From NCBI GenBank assembly GCA_019096155.1, contig JAHCVI010000001.1, positions 8,928,001 to 8,992,000 of the forward strand: a stretch of DNA of 64,000 nt. Direction: 5' to 3'. The position numbers and the translations under genes are program-made. This DNA is from Staphylotrichum longicolle (lineage: Eukaryota > Ascomycota > Sordariomycetes > Sordariales > Chaetomiaceae). The notes below the pieces were generated by a model. That model searched no databases. It had not been told where the DNA came from and worked only from the letters and a program-made list of their open reading frames with translations. Shown piece after piece: positions 44,682 through 55,910 of this stretch. Every line of letters begins with the position of its first letter. Positions within the stretch are counted from its first letter, which is position 1.

Positions 44682-45785
44682 TCACCCAATTTGGTTGCGG
44701 CTTGCCTCAGCAAACAACGAGCGGTTACCAGGCCGTCTCCTCAGCGTAGGGCACGGACGAGGTGTGGCATGAGGCTCCCGCTGTGTCACCCAGACATGCA
44801 CATCCGGGCTCACTATTTTTGGAAGACGTCCCACAACCTGCCGTGGCCGTTGGCTAGGCAGTGTCCGCCTGTCGTCAGTCGGTTCTGGCATGCTGCGGAT
44901 TGGGGACGCCGGCGTGACCACGATCAGGGGTATGTTGCAAGGGGTGAAGGGTCGGTGCTCTGCAATCATCGGACGTGGCTGCCATCTCCCCTGCCACCCA
45001 CTTACCTGGCCGCTGAAGTCAGGGGTTGGGTGTCCCCCTCTGCGCGCCGCTTTGGGCAATGTGACGGCTTCTGGCGTCGGGTTTGGGTGCAAGGGCGTGC
45101 CAGCTGGGCTGGTATTGGCAAACTCTGCTGTTGATCTCCCACTTGGGATACCCGGACTGGCATTCTGTACCCCATTCGTGAGGTTGCTGGGGTTTCTTCC
45201 GGAACGCAGCCGCTCGATGGGTGAGAAGTGAGTGTTTGCAGAAGGACGAAACGGGATGTAGCACTTTGCCGGTGCCAGATTGCCCGAACCTACAACCATT
45301 GAGTTTCTCGGGCTGGATCGCACCTGGGGTGTTGCCTTTCTGCCTGTTGTTGACTCTGGGATCAGCTGTCCCTGAAAATGTTGGGTAGGGCTGCCAGAGC
45401 TGGTCAGTCCCATGCGGTAAACCGAGCGGTATTCCCACCCACCTTGACCATCGGCGACCAGACCCCTTTGGGGAACTGCGGGGACAGGCTGTGGGCCAGG
45501 AGCTTGAGAAGGCGATCTGCTCGGGAGGGCCAAGCCCGATGAAGGAACACTGGGTTCGACGAGTGTACCGAAAACTGGCGAGTTGTGAGGGATTGGCTTT
45601 CTGCGGGTCATAAGGGACACCGGCGTAGCCGACGAGATCTTGTTGACATGGATGATCTCAAACGACGGCTCCGCGCCTCGACCTCCACACAGTTTTTTGA
45701 ACCCGTGGACGACATTGAGGGCGGCTCGATGCCAACGCCCACTTGTTGACCGGCCGCCCTGCGTCTTGAACTTTTTGTCGGACAT
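44682..45785 (-). CDS. Basic disordered hypothetical protein, 367 residues, single exon
   Basis: An uninterrupted frame runs from ATG (MSDKKFKTQGGRSTSGRWH) to stop. It is rich in Pro, Ser, Arg and Gly, with few hydrophobic clusters. One short region near the start (LNVVHGFKKLCGGRGAEPSFEIIHVNKISSATPVSLM) and one later (FTPCNIPLIVVTPASP) look less disordered. No domain is recognised. Codon composition is coding-like and the ATG lies in a plausible context (AAACAATGTCC), so I treat it as real. It could instead be a lineage-specific gene or an untranslated open frame. Confidence 0.6.
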   Translation of the reverse strand: MSDKKFKTQGGRSTSGRWHRAALNVVHGFKKLCGGRGAEPSFEIIHVNKISSATPVSLMTRRKPIPHNSPVFGTLVEPSVPSSGLALPSRSPSQAPGPQPVPAVPQRGLVADGQGGWEYRSVYRMGLTSSGSPTQHFQGQLIPESTTGRKATPQVRSSPRNSMVVGSGNLAPAKCYIPFRPSANTHFSPIERLRSGRNPSNLTNGVQNASPGIPSGRSTAEFANTSPAGTPLHPNPTPEAVTLPKAARRGGHPTPDFSGQVSGWQGRWQPRPMIAEHRPFTPCNIPLIVVTPASPIRSMPEPTDDRRTLPSQRPRQVVGRLPKIVSPDVHVWVTQREPHATPRPCPTLRRRPGNRSLFAEASRNQIG

Positions 45786-46855
45786 TGTTTCGTTGTGAGG
45801 GCGTACGGGATGGAAGTTGAGCTGAATTGGCTGTTCAACGCCGGACCGTGCTGAAAATAAATCGAGAGATAAAACAGAACGCGCTTCAGATAATATATGA
45901 ATTCAAAGAGTGAGGAGATTGACCATGATTCGCCAATTTAGCGCGCGGCTGATGAACAATGTCTTTGTTCAAGTCTGTTCTGCCTCACCACAACACATTT
46001 TGCAGCTCCGTATCTTCCATTGGGCTCTTTGAGATTCCTGTGAATCCCTTTCCACTTCAGGCAACATTTTCTTAGTTCTTGGCAACACATGAGTGGAATA
46101 ACAGGATGGGCTGCCAATGACAGTATTGTTTGTCAATAAACACTAAGTCCTGCTGAATCTTGACCGGGACATGCATTTCGAGGACAGCCAGCTTGGGGTG
46201 TAATCCCTCAAGGATATCGCTGGGTGTCCTTGGATCCCGCTGAACACATTGATTTCACAAGGATGTGAGAGTGCATTTTGACTGGTGCAGGACTCTCAAA
46301 GAAAGCCCTATCACATCAACTCTTTTCGTTAGCGGATACAGTTTTCACATTGAAACGGCCTGATCAAGGAAACCAGGCTTTATCGTTGTTGAATTCTTGT
46401 GGCATGATTCGAAGAGGACGAGTTTCAATCAACTCAGGTTCAGTGGCACAACAACAACAACAACAAAGCAAACGTATAGATAGTCGGTTTTAAATGTGAT
46501 GTAACGTTCTCTCATCAATGTAGCCGGACTGACATGTCTGTGATCTGTCAAGGGAGTACTTCTGGCCAGGGGCTCACAGCAAGCGGCGACCAGCACCATG
46601 ACTGTTCGGATGAAGCACAGGATTGCTCTGTCACCCCTTGGAGCTTTGGTAGATCCCAGAGCGGCGGGCGCCATGGGGTCACAGCTCGGCGGAGACGGGG
46701 GGATTAAGTCTCCCCCTCCGCGGCGCCGCCGAACTCTCTGCTCTTCCCCTCGACTCGCCGATCGGTTTTTACAGCCATCACCAGCAAACCCCCAGTTCGT
46801 CTTCAACTTCTCCACAGCTTGAATCTCTCCTCTTTTCTCTCTTTGAAAAATCATC
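45786..46855. other. AT-richer intergenic region
   Basis: No gene is recognised. Local A/T content is higher than in the rest of the window (45840-46530). A short CAA repeat lies at about 46449-46464. The last 60 bases are pyrimidine-rich leader for the gene at 46856. Confidence 0.55.
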
Positions 46856-47639
46856 ATGGTGCTCAAGCGCTGGCAGATCTGCCGCCTTCTCGGCTTCAAC
46901 AGCTGGACCGCCATCCAGGTCTGGCTGGACGATGTGGTCCGTCCCGCTTCTCAAGAGCTCAACCGCGACTATCTCGCGCCTTTTGAGGCCCGTGGCGAGC
47001 GGAACCCTCCTGGCGACCGGCATACCAAGGAGTTCTTTGTGCGGTTCGCCGAGGACTTCGATCGGGTGGTGGAGCGGCGTGTGACTGAGCTCGAGCAAGG
47101 CGTGCAGTCCCATCCGCGCAAGAACAACTGTAAGCCTATGCCATCTGCCCCGTCCTACAATGGCGAGGTAAGGAGTTCGCTTTGTCGGGTTAACTGACGC
47201 TGCCCAACCCAGGGGGCACCCGCCAACACTACAAGCACTTCATCGTCGAGGCGCTCGCCCTAGACCGTCGCTCGGCGATGCGGTCGCCCGAGAAGAGCCA
47301 CATTGCAGACAGAGAGTGGGCGGAGGACCCAGTGAAGCTCTTCGCCAACATGTACGAGCTCACCGAGGCGCTCTGCCACAATTACTGGTGCGTGCTGTTG
47401 TCACCCTTGGCGTGGAAGCCGACCTCTTCGCCCCCCCCCCCCCCAAAACCCAATTCTCTCTTCGCCCCTTCGCCCCTTCGCCCCCTTCACCGCTCGTCGC
47501 CCGAAACAGAACGAACTCAAACTCAGATCGCTTACACGATCTGTTTCCTAGGAAGCCCGCCGAAACAGAGATGTGGGCGTCGGATGATTCAGACGTCCCG
47601 TACACCGACGGGGATGATGTGCCCGGTGCCCTGCTATGA
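46856..47639 (+). CDS. Hypothetical protein, 178 residues, three exons
   Basis: Exons are 46856-47129, 47213-47387 and 47552-47638/9. Introns of 83 nt (phase 1) and 164 nt (phase 2) end CCCAG and CCTAG and keep the frame; the stop is TGA at 47637. The protein starts MVLKRWQICRLLGFNSWTAIQVWLDDVVRP and is mostly helical in appearance, with an aromatic-rich middle (WGTRQHYKHFIVEALALDRR) and an acidic tail (EMWASDDSDVPYTDGDD). There is no signal peptide or membrane segment. I do not recognise the family. The splice phases and protein-like composition make the gene itself credible. Confidence 0.72.
47431..47444. repeat. C14 homopolymer in an intron
   Basis: Run of 14 C in the second intron of the 46856 gene. 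Length is error-prone but non-coding. Confidence 0.9.
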
Positions 47640-47900
47640 GCACATGTAATTGGATTAGGGGATGGGTCTTTGTCTTTCTTGATTCTGTTTATTCTCTTCA
47701 GTAAGCGAAAGAGACTCTAGGTCTGATTCCGCCAAGGGGCCAACGCTTAGCCAACGATGTGTTCTTTTCTTTCCTCCGGTCTTTCTTTTCACCTGATGTG
47801 AGGTGTGTTGGGATGAAAGGCACCAGTCGTTAGAAAAGGACAAGAGAAGATGCGAATCTCAATTATGCAAAAGGAAAGTGCAAAAGGAAAGTGGTTTTGA

Positions 47901-47971
47901 TGCGTCAGCCGCGAATCGAACGCGGGGCCCATCGATGGCAACGATGGATTTTACCACTAAACCACTGACGC
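47901..47971 (-). tRNA. tRNA-Gly (GCC)
   Basis: On the minus strand the cloverleaf has acceptor GCGTCAG/CTGACGC, anticodon stem CATCG/CGATG with loop TTGCCAT (anticodon GCC), T-loop TTCGATT and discriminator A. It is 71 nt with no intron. Confidence 0.95.
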
Positions 47972-48466
47972 TTCAACTTTGATGTTTCTAAGTTTCAGAA
48001 TCCGGTAATATGAAGGCCCGTGCATTACCTGCGAGCGTTGACCCCTTGCTGAACATCAATATCACCTCGTGGCCTCTTCTAAGTTCTAGTGTCCCCCTGC
48101 TCCAGGCTCCAGGCTGGCAAAACGTGAATTGTCCACATTATCGCCAGATGTAAGGGTTTGTGTCAAGTTCATGTTGTAGGGCTAGTGTAAACAGCAGATA
48201 CAGACATGCAACGCCCTCGTTGACCATCCCTTCTTTCTCGTTCCCATCAAAAGGGGGTGCGCTGTTCAATGGGAAGTATGAGCAGCTTTTCTAGAATCAA
48301 AGACTGCGACTAACGTATTGACTTAAAGATCTCGTTCACAACTCCGTGACACACTACTCGTAAGATACATTCTGACCCAAGTACATCGCCCCAGAAATGA
48401 CTCTCTTCCATCACAATTATCCATATTTATCCCCTTCTCCTCCGCCTCTTCTAAAGACGGTAAGAC
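47972..48466. other. Intergenic, nothing recognised
   Basis: About 500 bases between the tRNA and the cysteine-rich orphan, of moderate A/T content. No open frame of note. Confidence 0.5.
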
Positions 48467-49577
48467 CTACTCCCCCTCTCCACCCTCACACCTCCCATGC
48501 AACGCCTTGCACCTCGCACAAGCAGGCACCCCGCCCTCTCCCCTCACCGCACCCTCCTCCCCCGCGGGCCGATCAAAGCACGGCAGCAGCATGTCGGCGC
48601 GCTGGACGTGCTCGCTGCGCGCCGACTTTCCCCGGCTGATCTCGTCCTGCCGCCGGCGGCAGCAGCGGCAGGGCGTCGGGCGCGGCTGTCCCGTGCGCCG
48701 CCACCGGATGGCCGTGATCCACTCCTGGCGGGTCTTGCGCACGAGGTTGGTGAGCCAGGCCGGGAAGGTGGATGGGTTGGCGTGGTCGGGGCGGAAGGGG
48801 GCCGCGGCCGGGGCCGGAAGGGGAGCTGGGTTGCGGTCAATCGGTGGGGATGGAGATTTGTTTTGGGTGGTGGGAGAAGGGGGTGGGTTGGGGAAGGGAA
48901 AGGGCGGAGATGGGCGCGGGAAGGAGGGCGAGAGCGGACCGGGGAAGTAGATTCCGTGTTGGCTGTTGGAGACTAGGTTTTGATAATGCTTAGTCTATGC
49001 AGATTCCGGTCGGGCCACGGACAAGGACGGCAGTGAAAAACTGAAAAGACTTGCTCTAACCTATGTACGGTCTCCGCCAACTGGACGGCGCAACGCTCAG
49101 GAAGCCATGGCTTGACTCTAACGCATGCGGCAAGACACGTATGGAAATGGGCAGCAGCAATTTGAAAATACGGCACAAGAGTTCTTACATTTGACGACAT
49201 CATGAGCTTGAGGACATCAGTACCCGACGAAATCTGAACAATCAAGTCAACCAAGCCATCGTTATCTGCACGGGTACGTTAGAAGATCTTACCATGGAAG
49301 CACTTTGATCTGGGGAAGACGGGGGTGAGAGTGGAGATGCCCTACCACCAGGTGCAGGCAAACCTGGAGTATGAGCAGGCTGAACCACCGAGTCAGCGCT
49401 TCGTGTTCTCAGCTTGATGGGCAATCATTAAGAGCAAGGGCTTGCATTTACAGCCTCGGCGCTCTGCCCGCAAACAAACCCGTCCCGAAGCGACATGAGA
49501 ATAGACACCGCGGCGACTTCGTGGATGTCGAGTCCATCGACGGATCCCAGGTGGTTGTGAAGCCGGTTGGCGTTCAT
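48467..49577 (-). CDS. Probable cysteine-rich hypothetical protein, four exons
   Basis: Tentative model. Exon 1 49452-49577 has ATG in a pyrimidine-rich context and encodes MNANRLHNHLGSVDGLDIHE onward. Exon 2 is 49293-49379 and exon 3 is 49189-49233. Exon 4, about 48467-48972, ends at a stop at 48467. Exons 1-3 are multiples of three and join in phase 0 through introns of 72 and 59 nt. Exon 4 contains a Pro-rich stretch, then FPAWLTNLVRKTRQEWITAIRWRRTG. A Cys-rich end follows: PCRCC, LLPCF and PACARCKALHGRC. That end loosely recalls fungal CxxC proteins of unknown function (DUF3716-like), a weak resemblance. The frame must lose one base between 48840 and 48970 to connect exon 3 to the Cys-rich part. 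Alternatively exon 3 may extend further, or the Cys-rich frame may belong to another model. Confidence 0.42.
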
Positions 49578-51543
49578 GGCAGTCGATAGAGAGGAACGAC
49601 GAAGAGAGGAAAGCGTGAATCGAGAAAGTTGATAGGTGGCGGAAAGAACAGTTGGAAGCCAAAGCGCTGAGGAGATGTTCTCCTTTTGCGCCCGTCGCAC
49701 GCACGATGACCCCCACGCCGTCCTGGTGAACCTCTTGGGATGGGACAGGCAGGCATGGATCCATAAGTCAGGTACGGACTGCTTCTGAGCAGATCCAAAA
49801 CCAAGGGAGGGCCGAGCCGGCACGGCATGACGCATATTTTCACGGAGCATACCTCCAACACGGTTCGAGATCCGGATACACTGTAAAAGTATCAGACCAG
49901 CAGAACAGCTGCACCGTTTGCTACATACTTGCTCCGTCTGCACCTCCCTTCCTGGTACAACGTCACGGTTCAGTGCCTTCCTGCACAATTTCTCTCCGAG
50001 AGACTCCAATGAGCCTCGTCATCGTTCTCTCAACATCGTACGATTTCTAAAAACAGCAGGCACCTCACGTCGAGCATAAGCAGCAGCGCGTCATAGGGGC
50101 GTATATTCACTTGCCTTGCGCCAGAGGCAACGAAGCGGACATTCGAACTTGTCCTGCGGATTTGTTCTCGAGCAACAGATCGAGTTGCGGCGACACCTGC
50201 GCTTGGTCATCGTCAAAAGGGCTTGGAGGCAGCAGTCGCAAACCACACCTCGACCTCTTTGGCTCTCCTTGTCTGCTCCAGACATCGAATCTTCACGTTC
50301 TGCGGTGCTCGAACTAGAACCAGGACGTCCTCAAGCCGCGAACCACTCCAAAATTTCCTGGCAATACAAAGACGAGAGGAACCAGTGTTCGACACTCCGA
50401 GCGAGCGCCTCGAGCACTTTGGTCCCGTCAACGAGAAACGATCGTCCGCATGTGTCGTCAGGTCAGTGTAACGGATATACCCCGACTCACGGTGGCTCCT
50501 TTGAGCACGGCTCTTTCGTCGTTCAGGTTGGCCAGACAGATTGGTCTCACCTGCGTCGTCTGGACATGGCTTGGTGAATATCACGCTCTTTATGTCTGTT
50601 CGTCTTCGTCTGACTAAAAAAGCGGCCGGCGTGACTGCCCCTGGCGTCACCATATCCCTTAATATGACCGAGATGACTACGGCGGACCGAGGTTGATCTT
50701 CAGCATGTGCTGGACTGGAGGCAAACGCTGGAAATGCTGCGTCCGAGTCACGGTTGTCATCGCTGACTGGTCTTGGGTCTCCACCAAGGGGCATCTGACG
50801 CCGCCCCTTGATGGTCACCGTGACAGGACGGCCGCTGACCCTGAGATGAACCGTCCGGGCCACCCCCTTGAACAATCTCTGTGCGTAAGAGGAGGTAGGG
50901 ATATCCTGTGTGGCAGTCGCATGTTGAAGCATTCCTTTTCTCCTTCTGAATCTAAACTCCGTATTCGATTTCCCAAGTGTCAATGAGCTAAACACTACAC
51001 GGACGGCATGCAAACATGGTCAAAAGGGGCAACTCTTTGAGAAGGGCCAAAAGTCCTCCACCCCAGCTTCTGATTATGGAGAGCCAAGTCAGACAACGTA
51101 CCTATCCAAACTATCGCGGAACTGCATTTCGAACTACTTTGGCCTCTTTCCAGCCTCGATGCCAGCCAGAGCACTCGCGTTTTGGCGTATCGGCCTTCAA
51201 CTTGGACAATCATCGAATCGTCCAGACGCTGTCATGGATATTGCATTCCTCGATCTCAGTAGCTCCCAGAGCATCTCAAATAGGTAACTCCTTCAACACC
51301 CGTCAACCGTTGGCCAACCAGATGCCATGTTTAACCCGGACACCGACCAAGCCCCCAAACCCTCCGGGGCCAAGATGTAATGCAGGTATGTACATACCGT
51401 ACCAAAATGCCCAACCCATTCAACACCGAGTCGTATACACATGTACCTCAATTGAGCCAAGAACATCAACGCGCCGAAGCCCATATCTCATGCCAAGCAG
51501 GACACGCACACACACACACACACACTCTCTGTCCGTAACTCCC
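49578..51543. other. Interval without a confident gene; possible minus-strand coding fragments
   Basis: Minus-strand frames hold Cys-rich pieces, for example CDCCLQALLTMTKRRC around 50200 and CIRISNRVG around 49870. They have possible splice signals, including a GCAAGT donor that would make a GC-AG intron near 50115. I could not join them into a convincing model. A 266-codon minus-strand frame at 50213-51013 starts at TTG and shows no domain. Confidence 0.35.
51502..51524. repeat. (CA)n microsatellite
   Basis: Interrupted CA dinucleotide run just downstream of the CUL3 stop codon, probably in its 3' UTR. Confidence 0.85.
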
Positions 51544-54208
51544 TTACGCCAGATACCGATACGCGGCCGTCTCGCCCTCGATCCGCTCCAGGTACTCTCT
51601 CACGAGCAGGTCCTCGATGCGCTTCTTGATCATGGAGATCTCGGGCTTGAACCGCCCCGCCAGCTGGCCGATGACCTCGGTCGTGAGCTGGGCATGCGTG
51701 AGTTCCTTGCGTTGTCTGCGTCGCGCACAAACTAAGTCAGCATAATACACTACACATAGGGGGAAAGGGTTGGGCCAAGGGGAGCAAAACTGACTTCATG
51801 ATCCGCACGATGGCGGCATCCACCACGTGCGCCCTGGTCTGGTCGTTCTTCCGCTCCGTCTCCTTGCGCTCCTCGTTGTCCTCCACCTTGGACGTGCTGC
51901 TGATGACGGGCGCCTTGATCTTGATGGTCTTGCTGAGGAACGCGGCATTGAACCCGAACCGGTCCGTCGTCTTGACGTTCTTGGACAGCGGCTCCTTGGC
52001 GAGCACCCTCGACTTGGGCGGGATGGAGAGCGAGCCGAGGGTGCGGACGAGGTCCTGCGTGGGGATATTGGTCTTGGCCTGTATCTCCTCAAACGAGAGC
52101 GTGTCGCCGTCTGCGAGGTCGTTGAAGAGCTCGAGCACGATCATGCCGTACGTCGAGACGTTGAGCTCGTACCGCCGCTCCTTGCTAAGCGGACCGGTCT
52201 CTTTGCCGGGGACCTTGGAGAACACGCATTTGACGTCTGCGCTGCCGGCAGAAGCGACCCAGGTGAGCACCTGCCACTGCGGTCTTTGAGGTAGTATTTG
52301 AAGAAGCTTTCTTGCAGGCGCTTGATGGCAGGCGGGAAGACGCAGTCTGCTCTGCCGCCGTCTTCCTGGGCGGCACCGCGGCCCATGACCTCGGCGCGCC
52401 AGTTGTTGGTGGTGAGCACGTGGATGCCGAGGTCGATGTTCTTCGTGTCGGCATCTCCGAGGTTGCGGACGTGGTCCCGGTAATTTTCCGCGAGGTCCTT
52501 GGACAGTTCCATGTCCTTGAACATACCCTCAAACTTGGACGTAAAGTGGTTGCCCATCTCAGCCCTCATCCGGCGTACAAGCTCCTTTTCAATGTGAATT
52601 TCTGATTTGTTATGCAGCAACCTCCGCGCCAGATGCTTCTGATAGTACCGTTCAAACATGTCCCGGTCCGCAAGATACCTAAGAAGCACGATGGACTTCT
52701 GGAGCACAACCTCCACGTCCTCGTCAGACTTGCCCTTGAGACCCCGTTTCAAGCTGTCGTCGGTGAAGAGCGACACAAACTCGGAACTCCGGTTGAACAT
52801 GTTGATAAAGTCGGAAAAGCTCTTTGTAACGGCGGACTGGAGGACAAGATCAGAGTTGAAGCAGGTTGTCGAAAGATTGTCGAACTTCTCCTTCAACTGC
52901 AGGACGTCGTCGACCCACTTAATAGCGGCTGCAGTTTGTTGCGCCGCTGCGCTCAGGGGCTGGGTCTTCGCTTTGTCACCACCCTCGCCAGCTTCCTCAG
53001 CCTCGGCGCCGGCAGCCGGAGCAGAGAAGTCCGTGTCTTTCAGTCCTTGCTCGATCTCGAGGCCAAGGTCCATGACCCGGCTCTGGAGGATCGTCTTGAG
53101 CGCACTCTTTGACTTGTCAACCCGGGAGATGAGCTGGTAGAGAATGGAGAGATCTTCGTAACGGTCGTTGTCGATCATGCTCTTCATGCCGCTGCCTTCC
53201 ATGGCAAGGAAGTCATTCAGTTTGGCCACAATCAACTCCTGCTCGACGACCTTTGCAATCTTGTCGGTTGTGAGAATGGAGAGAGCTGTGTCGCAGCGGT
53301 CTTGCTCTTCCCGGAGCCGGCGTTGGGTGTGCCGCAGCCAAGAACTCGCGTTGCCCTCGCGGAGAAGCTTCTCGCACTCGGCCCTGTAGAATACCTGACT
53401 TGCACTGAGGAAGCGGGGCTCAAAAACGGTCAGGTAGAGCTTTGCGTTCTCGAGCTCGTCGTCCGTTTCGTACAGCGCCTCCAGCATGGATGTGATGTGA
53501 CGGAGAAGACTTCGGTCGATAATGTCGCCATCTCTCTCCATATTGATCAGGTCGAGCACAACAGCGTTGACAATGTCGAAGATGACAAAAGGCTGGTCGA
53601 GTTGTTCTGACGCCTCGCCCAGGTCGTTCCGCAGAATGTGGTCCCTGAATAACCCGATCGTGGCGGCGAATATGGACGGCTGTTTCGATTCAGAGGTGTA
53701 GGTGCGTTCGAGGTACATGAGGATATCGGCAACCATGTTCATCGACATGTTGTGGTCTTCCCATGTGCTGCGTATCCCTCTGAGGAACCTCTCGCCCGTC
53801 TCGCGTCGTTCGTGCGCACTCGACCCTGGCATTTGCAACAGGGCAACGCTGATCAGGTTGCCGGAGATGAGCTCGGCGATGGGGGGCAGGACGTGGTTGC
53901 GGAACCATTCCTCTTCGAAAGCCTTGACCCTCTCATACAGAAGCTGGCCCTTCTTCCGGAGAACGATCTTGTAGGAGGCTCGGTAGAGGTTTTCGAACGA
54001 GAGTCGGCTGGCGTTCTTGTTGTGAATGTCGGTCAGGGCGCCTTTGAGAATGTCCCAGCAAGGCTCGAACTCGCTCGCGTCCTTGTTCATTATCGGCTGC
54101 GGCAGTCAGAACGCGGTGCTCCGTACTCGGCAATGTGCCCAGTCGGCCAGCTGCGCAGGGGGGACATACCCTCCGGATTGGCCGGATCTTGTTTGGTCTG
54201 GAAGCCAT
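51544..54208 (-). CDS. cul3: Cullin-3, one apparent missing base
   Basis: Scaffold of BTB-protein CUL3 ubiquitin ligases. Exons are 54170-54208, 51795-54096 and 51544-51715; introns are 73 and 79 nt (donors GTATGT, GTCAGT). The start exon encodes MASRPNKIRPIRR and leads to PIMNKDASEFEPCWDILKGALTDIHNKNASRLSFENLY, the usual CUL3 N-terminus. Cullin repeats follow, then the cullin homology domain (FINMFNRSSEFVSLFTDD, LLRYLADRDMFERYYQKHLARRLL). The winged-helix neddylation domain comes last, with the acceptor-type lysine in IVRIMK-QRKEL, ending AAYRYLA. The frame breaks at 52271-52272, where YYLKDRSG meets VLTWVASAG one base short. Adding one base makes 837 residues and corrects the last intron phase. 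As read, the protein would lose its C-terminus, including RING-binding and neddylation sites. Confidence 0.93.
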
Positions 54209-54975
54209 GGCGGCGATGTGGTTTTGTTCGATCCGCTCGTGCAGGTAGTGGTGATGCTTGCAGGCACTGAAATTCGAATGCGCCGCCTACTAGGAAATGA
54301 CAAGCGCGCCGAGGAGCGAAGACGGGTTCAGTGCGAGCGTCGAAAAATCGTTGCGGTGGTCGAGCTCAATACCATGGACAGGCCTCCCGTGGTCCGCGTA
54401 GCACGTCGGGTATCCGGGAGGCGGCCGGGCTCGATCAACGGAGAGGCGGCCAAAGGTGCGGAGGGGCGGTGCTAAATTGACCAGGGAGGCGTCAAAGACG
54501 GATCAAGGCATCACCATCTTTCTTTGGTGTTTGGGGCTGCGCGAGATCAGGTTTGCACCAGGGGAAAAAGATTCGGAAGGGGCGAAGCTGTGCTAAATCA
54601 GTTGCACAGCATGTGACGCTTTGGGCCTCATAAAGCAATCCGCGTTGCTCAGGAAGTCAATGCAGATGGACGGGAAGCTGAGGAGACCGTGCCTGGTGAT
54701 GCCGCCTGCACCGAACTCCACTGCCCCTCCAAGCTCTGGTGGACCCCAAGCCTTGATTGGTGGGGCGTTTGATCTTGGCTTTCTGGAAGCCTCTGTATCG
54801 ATAAGAAACTTTTTGGAAGCTTGACCATGCCCCTGGCCTTGGTGACGCGACAACGCGGCAACTGGAACCTGCGAATTACTTCCTCGTAACCGCAATTCGC
54901 AACAACAGCTCGACAATTCAACACTCCTTTTCCCGCAAACACAAGGGAAGAAAGGAGAAGATAACTTCTTCCAGA
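54209..54975. promoter_or_regulatory. Divergent promoter region between CUL3 and ZIM17
   Basis: 767 bp between the two start codons. No coding sequence or obvious element is recognised beyond A/C-rich leader sequence just before 54976. Confidence 0.5.
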
Positions 54976-55689
54976 ATGGCGTCCAAGCGCACTTTCACAT
55001 CAATACCAAGCCTGGCCAGGCTCGCCTCATCAGCAGCGACGAGAGCTCCAGCAGCACGCAGTCTCCTTCACCTTCAATCAGCACGCCAACGCTCCCCCGT
55101 CTCGGTCTCCATCTCCTCCACCACAATCCGTCTCGCCCACGGCATCCCTCGACCCCGCAACCCTTCGCCCTTTCAGCAAAACCAGCAACAACAACAACAA
55201 CCAGAACCCGCCACAGCGACGACACCACCATCCTCGCCCCCCTCCTCAACCTCAGAATCACCCTCCCCCAACCAACAACCCGCCAAACCAAACGTCGCCC
55301 AGCAACCCCACTACGAACTCACCTTCACCTGCCGCCCCTGCGGCTCCCGCTCGCGCCACCGCGTCTCCAAGCAGGGGTACCACCACGGCTCCATCCTGAT
55401 CGCCTGCCCGGGCTGCACCAACCGGCACGTCATCAGCGACCACCTGCGCATCTTTGGCGACACGGCCATGACCATCGAGGACATCCTGCGGGACAAGGGC
55501 GAGCTGATCAAGAAGGGCACGCTCGGCGAGGAAGGGGACCTCGAGTTCTGGGACGACGGGACGAGCACGCCGCGGGAGCCGTGGGAGGAGCGCGCGGAGA
55601 AGAAGAAGGGAGGGGAAGAGGAGGATCTGCCGCCCGGTGCGACGTTCAAGAGCGTGAGGCCTGGGGAGAAGGGGAAGCAAGAGGAGTAG
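54976..55689 (+). CDS. zim17: DNL zinc-finger protein, mitochondrial Hsp70 chaperone Zim17/Tim15/Hep1
   Basis: Single exon, 237 residues. In the matrix this family keeps mtHsp70 soluble and supports protein import. The N-terminus (MASKRTFTSIPSLARLASSAATRAPAARS) is a basic Ser/Ala-rich presequence. A Gln/Pro/Ser-rich low-complexity stretch follows (residues of about 60-110, including a run of Gln encoded by CAA repeats). The zinc domain is residues of about 113-160: CRPCGSRSRHRVSKQGYHHG then ACPGCTNRHVISDHLRIF, with two CxxC pairs and the DNL-type motif (here SDHL). The acidic/basic C-terminal tail (LEFWDDGT, EEDLPPGATFK) is longer than in yeast. It is convergent with UTP20, the stops being 222 bp apart. 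Confidence 0.94.
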   Translation: MASKRTFTSIPSLARLASSAATRAPAARSLLHLQSARQRSPVSVSISSTTIRLAHGIPRPRNPSPFQQNQQQQQQPEPATATTPPSSPPSSTSESPSPNQQPAKPNVAQQPHYELTFTCRPCGSRSRHRVSKQGYHHGSILIACPGCTNRHVISDHLRIFGDTAMTIEDILRDKGELIKKGTLGEEGDLEFWDDGTSTPREPWEERAEKKKGGEEEDLPPGATFKSVRPGEKGKQEE

Positions 55690-55910
55690 ATGGGGGTGGC
55701 AAGCGCGATAGGAGTGTACGATTATCGGTGGCAGGGATGTAAGATGATGAGGAGTGGCATTAAAACGGCGTTGGCATACCCAGAGAAAACATCGACATCA
55801 TCACGTCTTCTCATGTAACATTATTTTATAGAGAACTCCAAATCTATAGACCACCCTCACTAAACAAAACATAATCATCAACCTATCCCAACCTGAACCC
55901 AACACCTCCC

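Noticed and set aside
50091..50285. GC-AG intron (donor GCAAGT) in a Cys-rich minus-strand fragment
   Set aside because: The donor fits the GC-AG consensus, but no downstream exon keeps a convincing frame.
50213..51013. 266-codon minus-strand frame
   Set aside because: TTG start, mixed composition and no splice partners that give a coherent protein.
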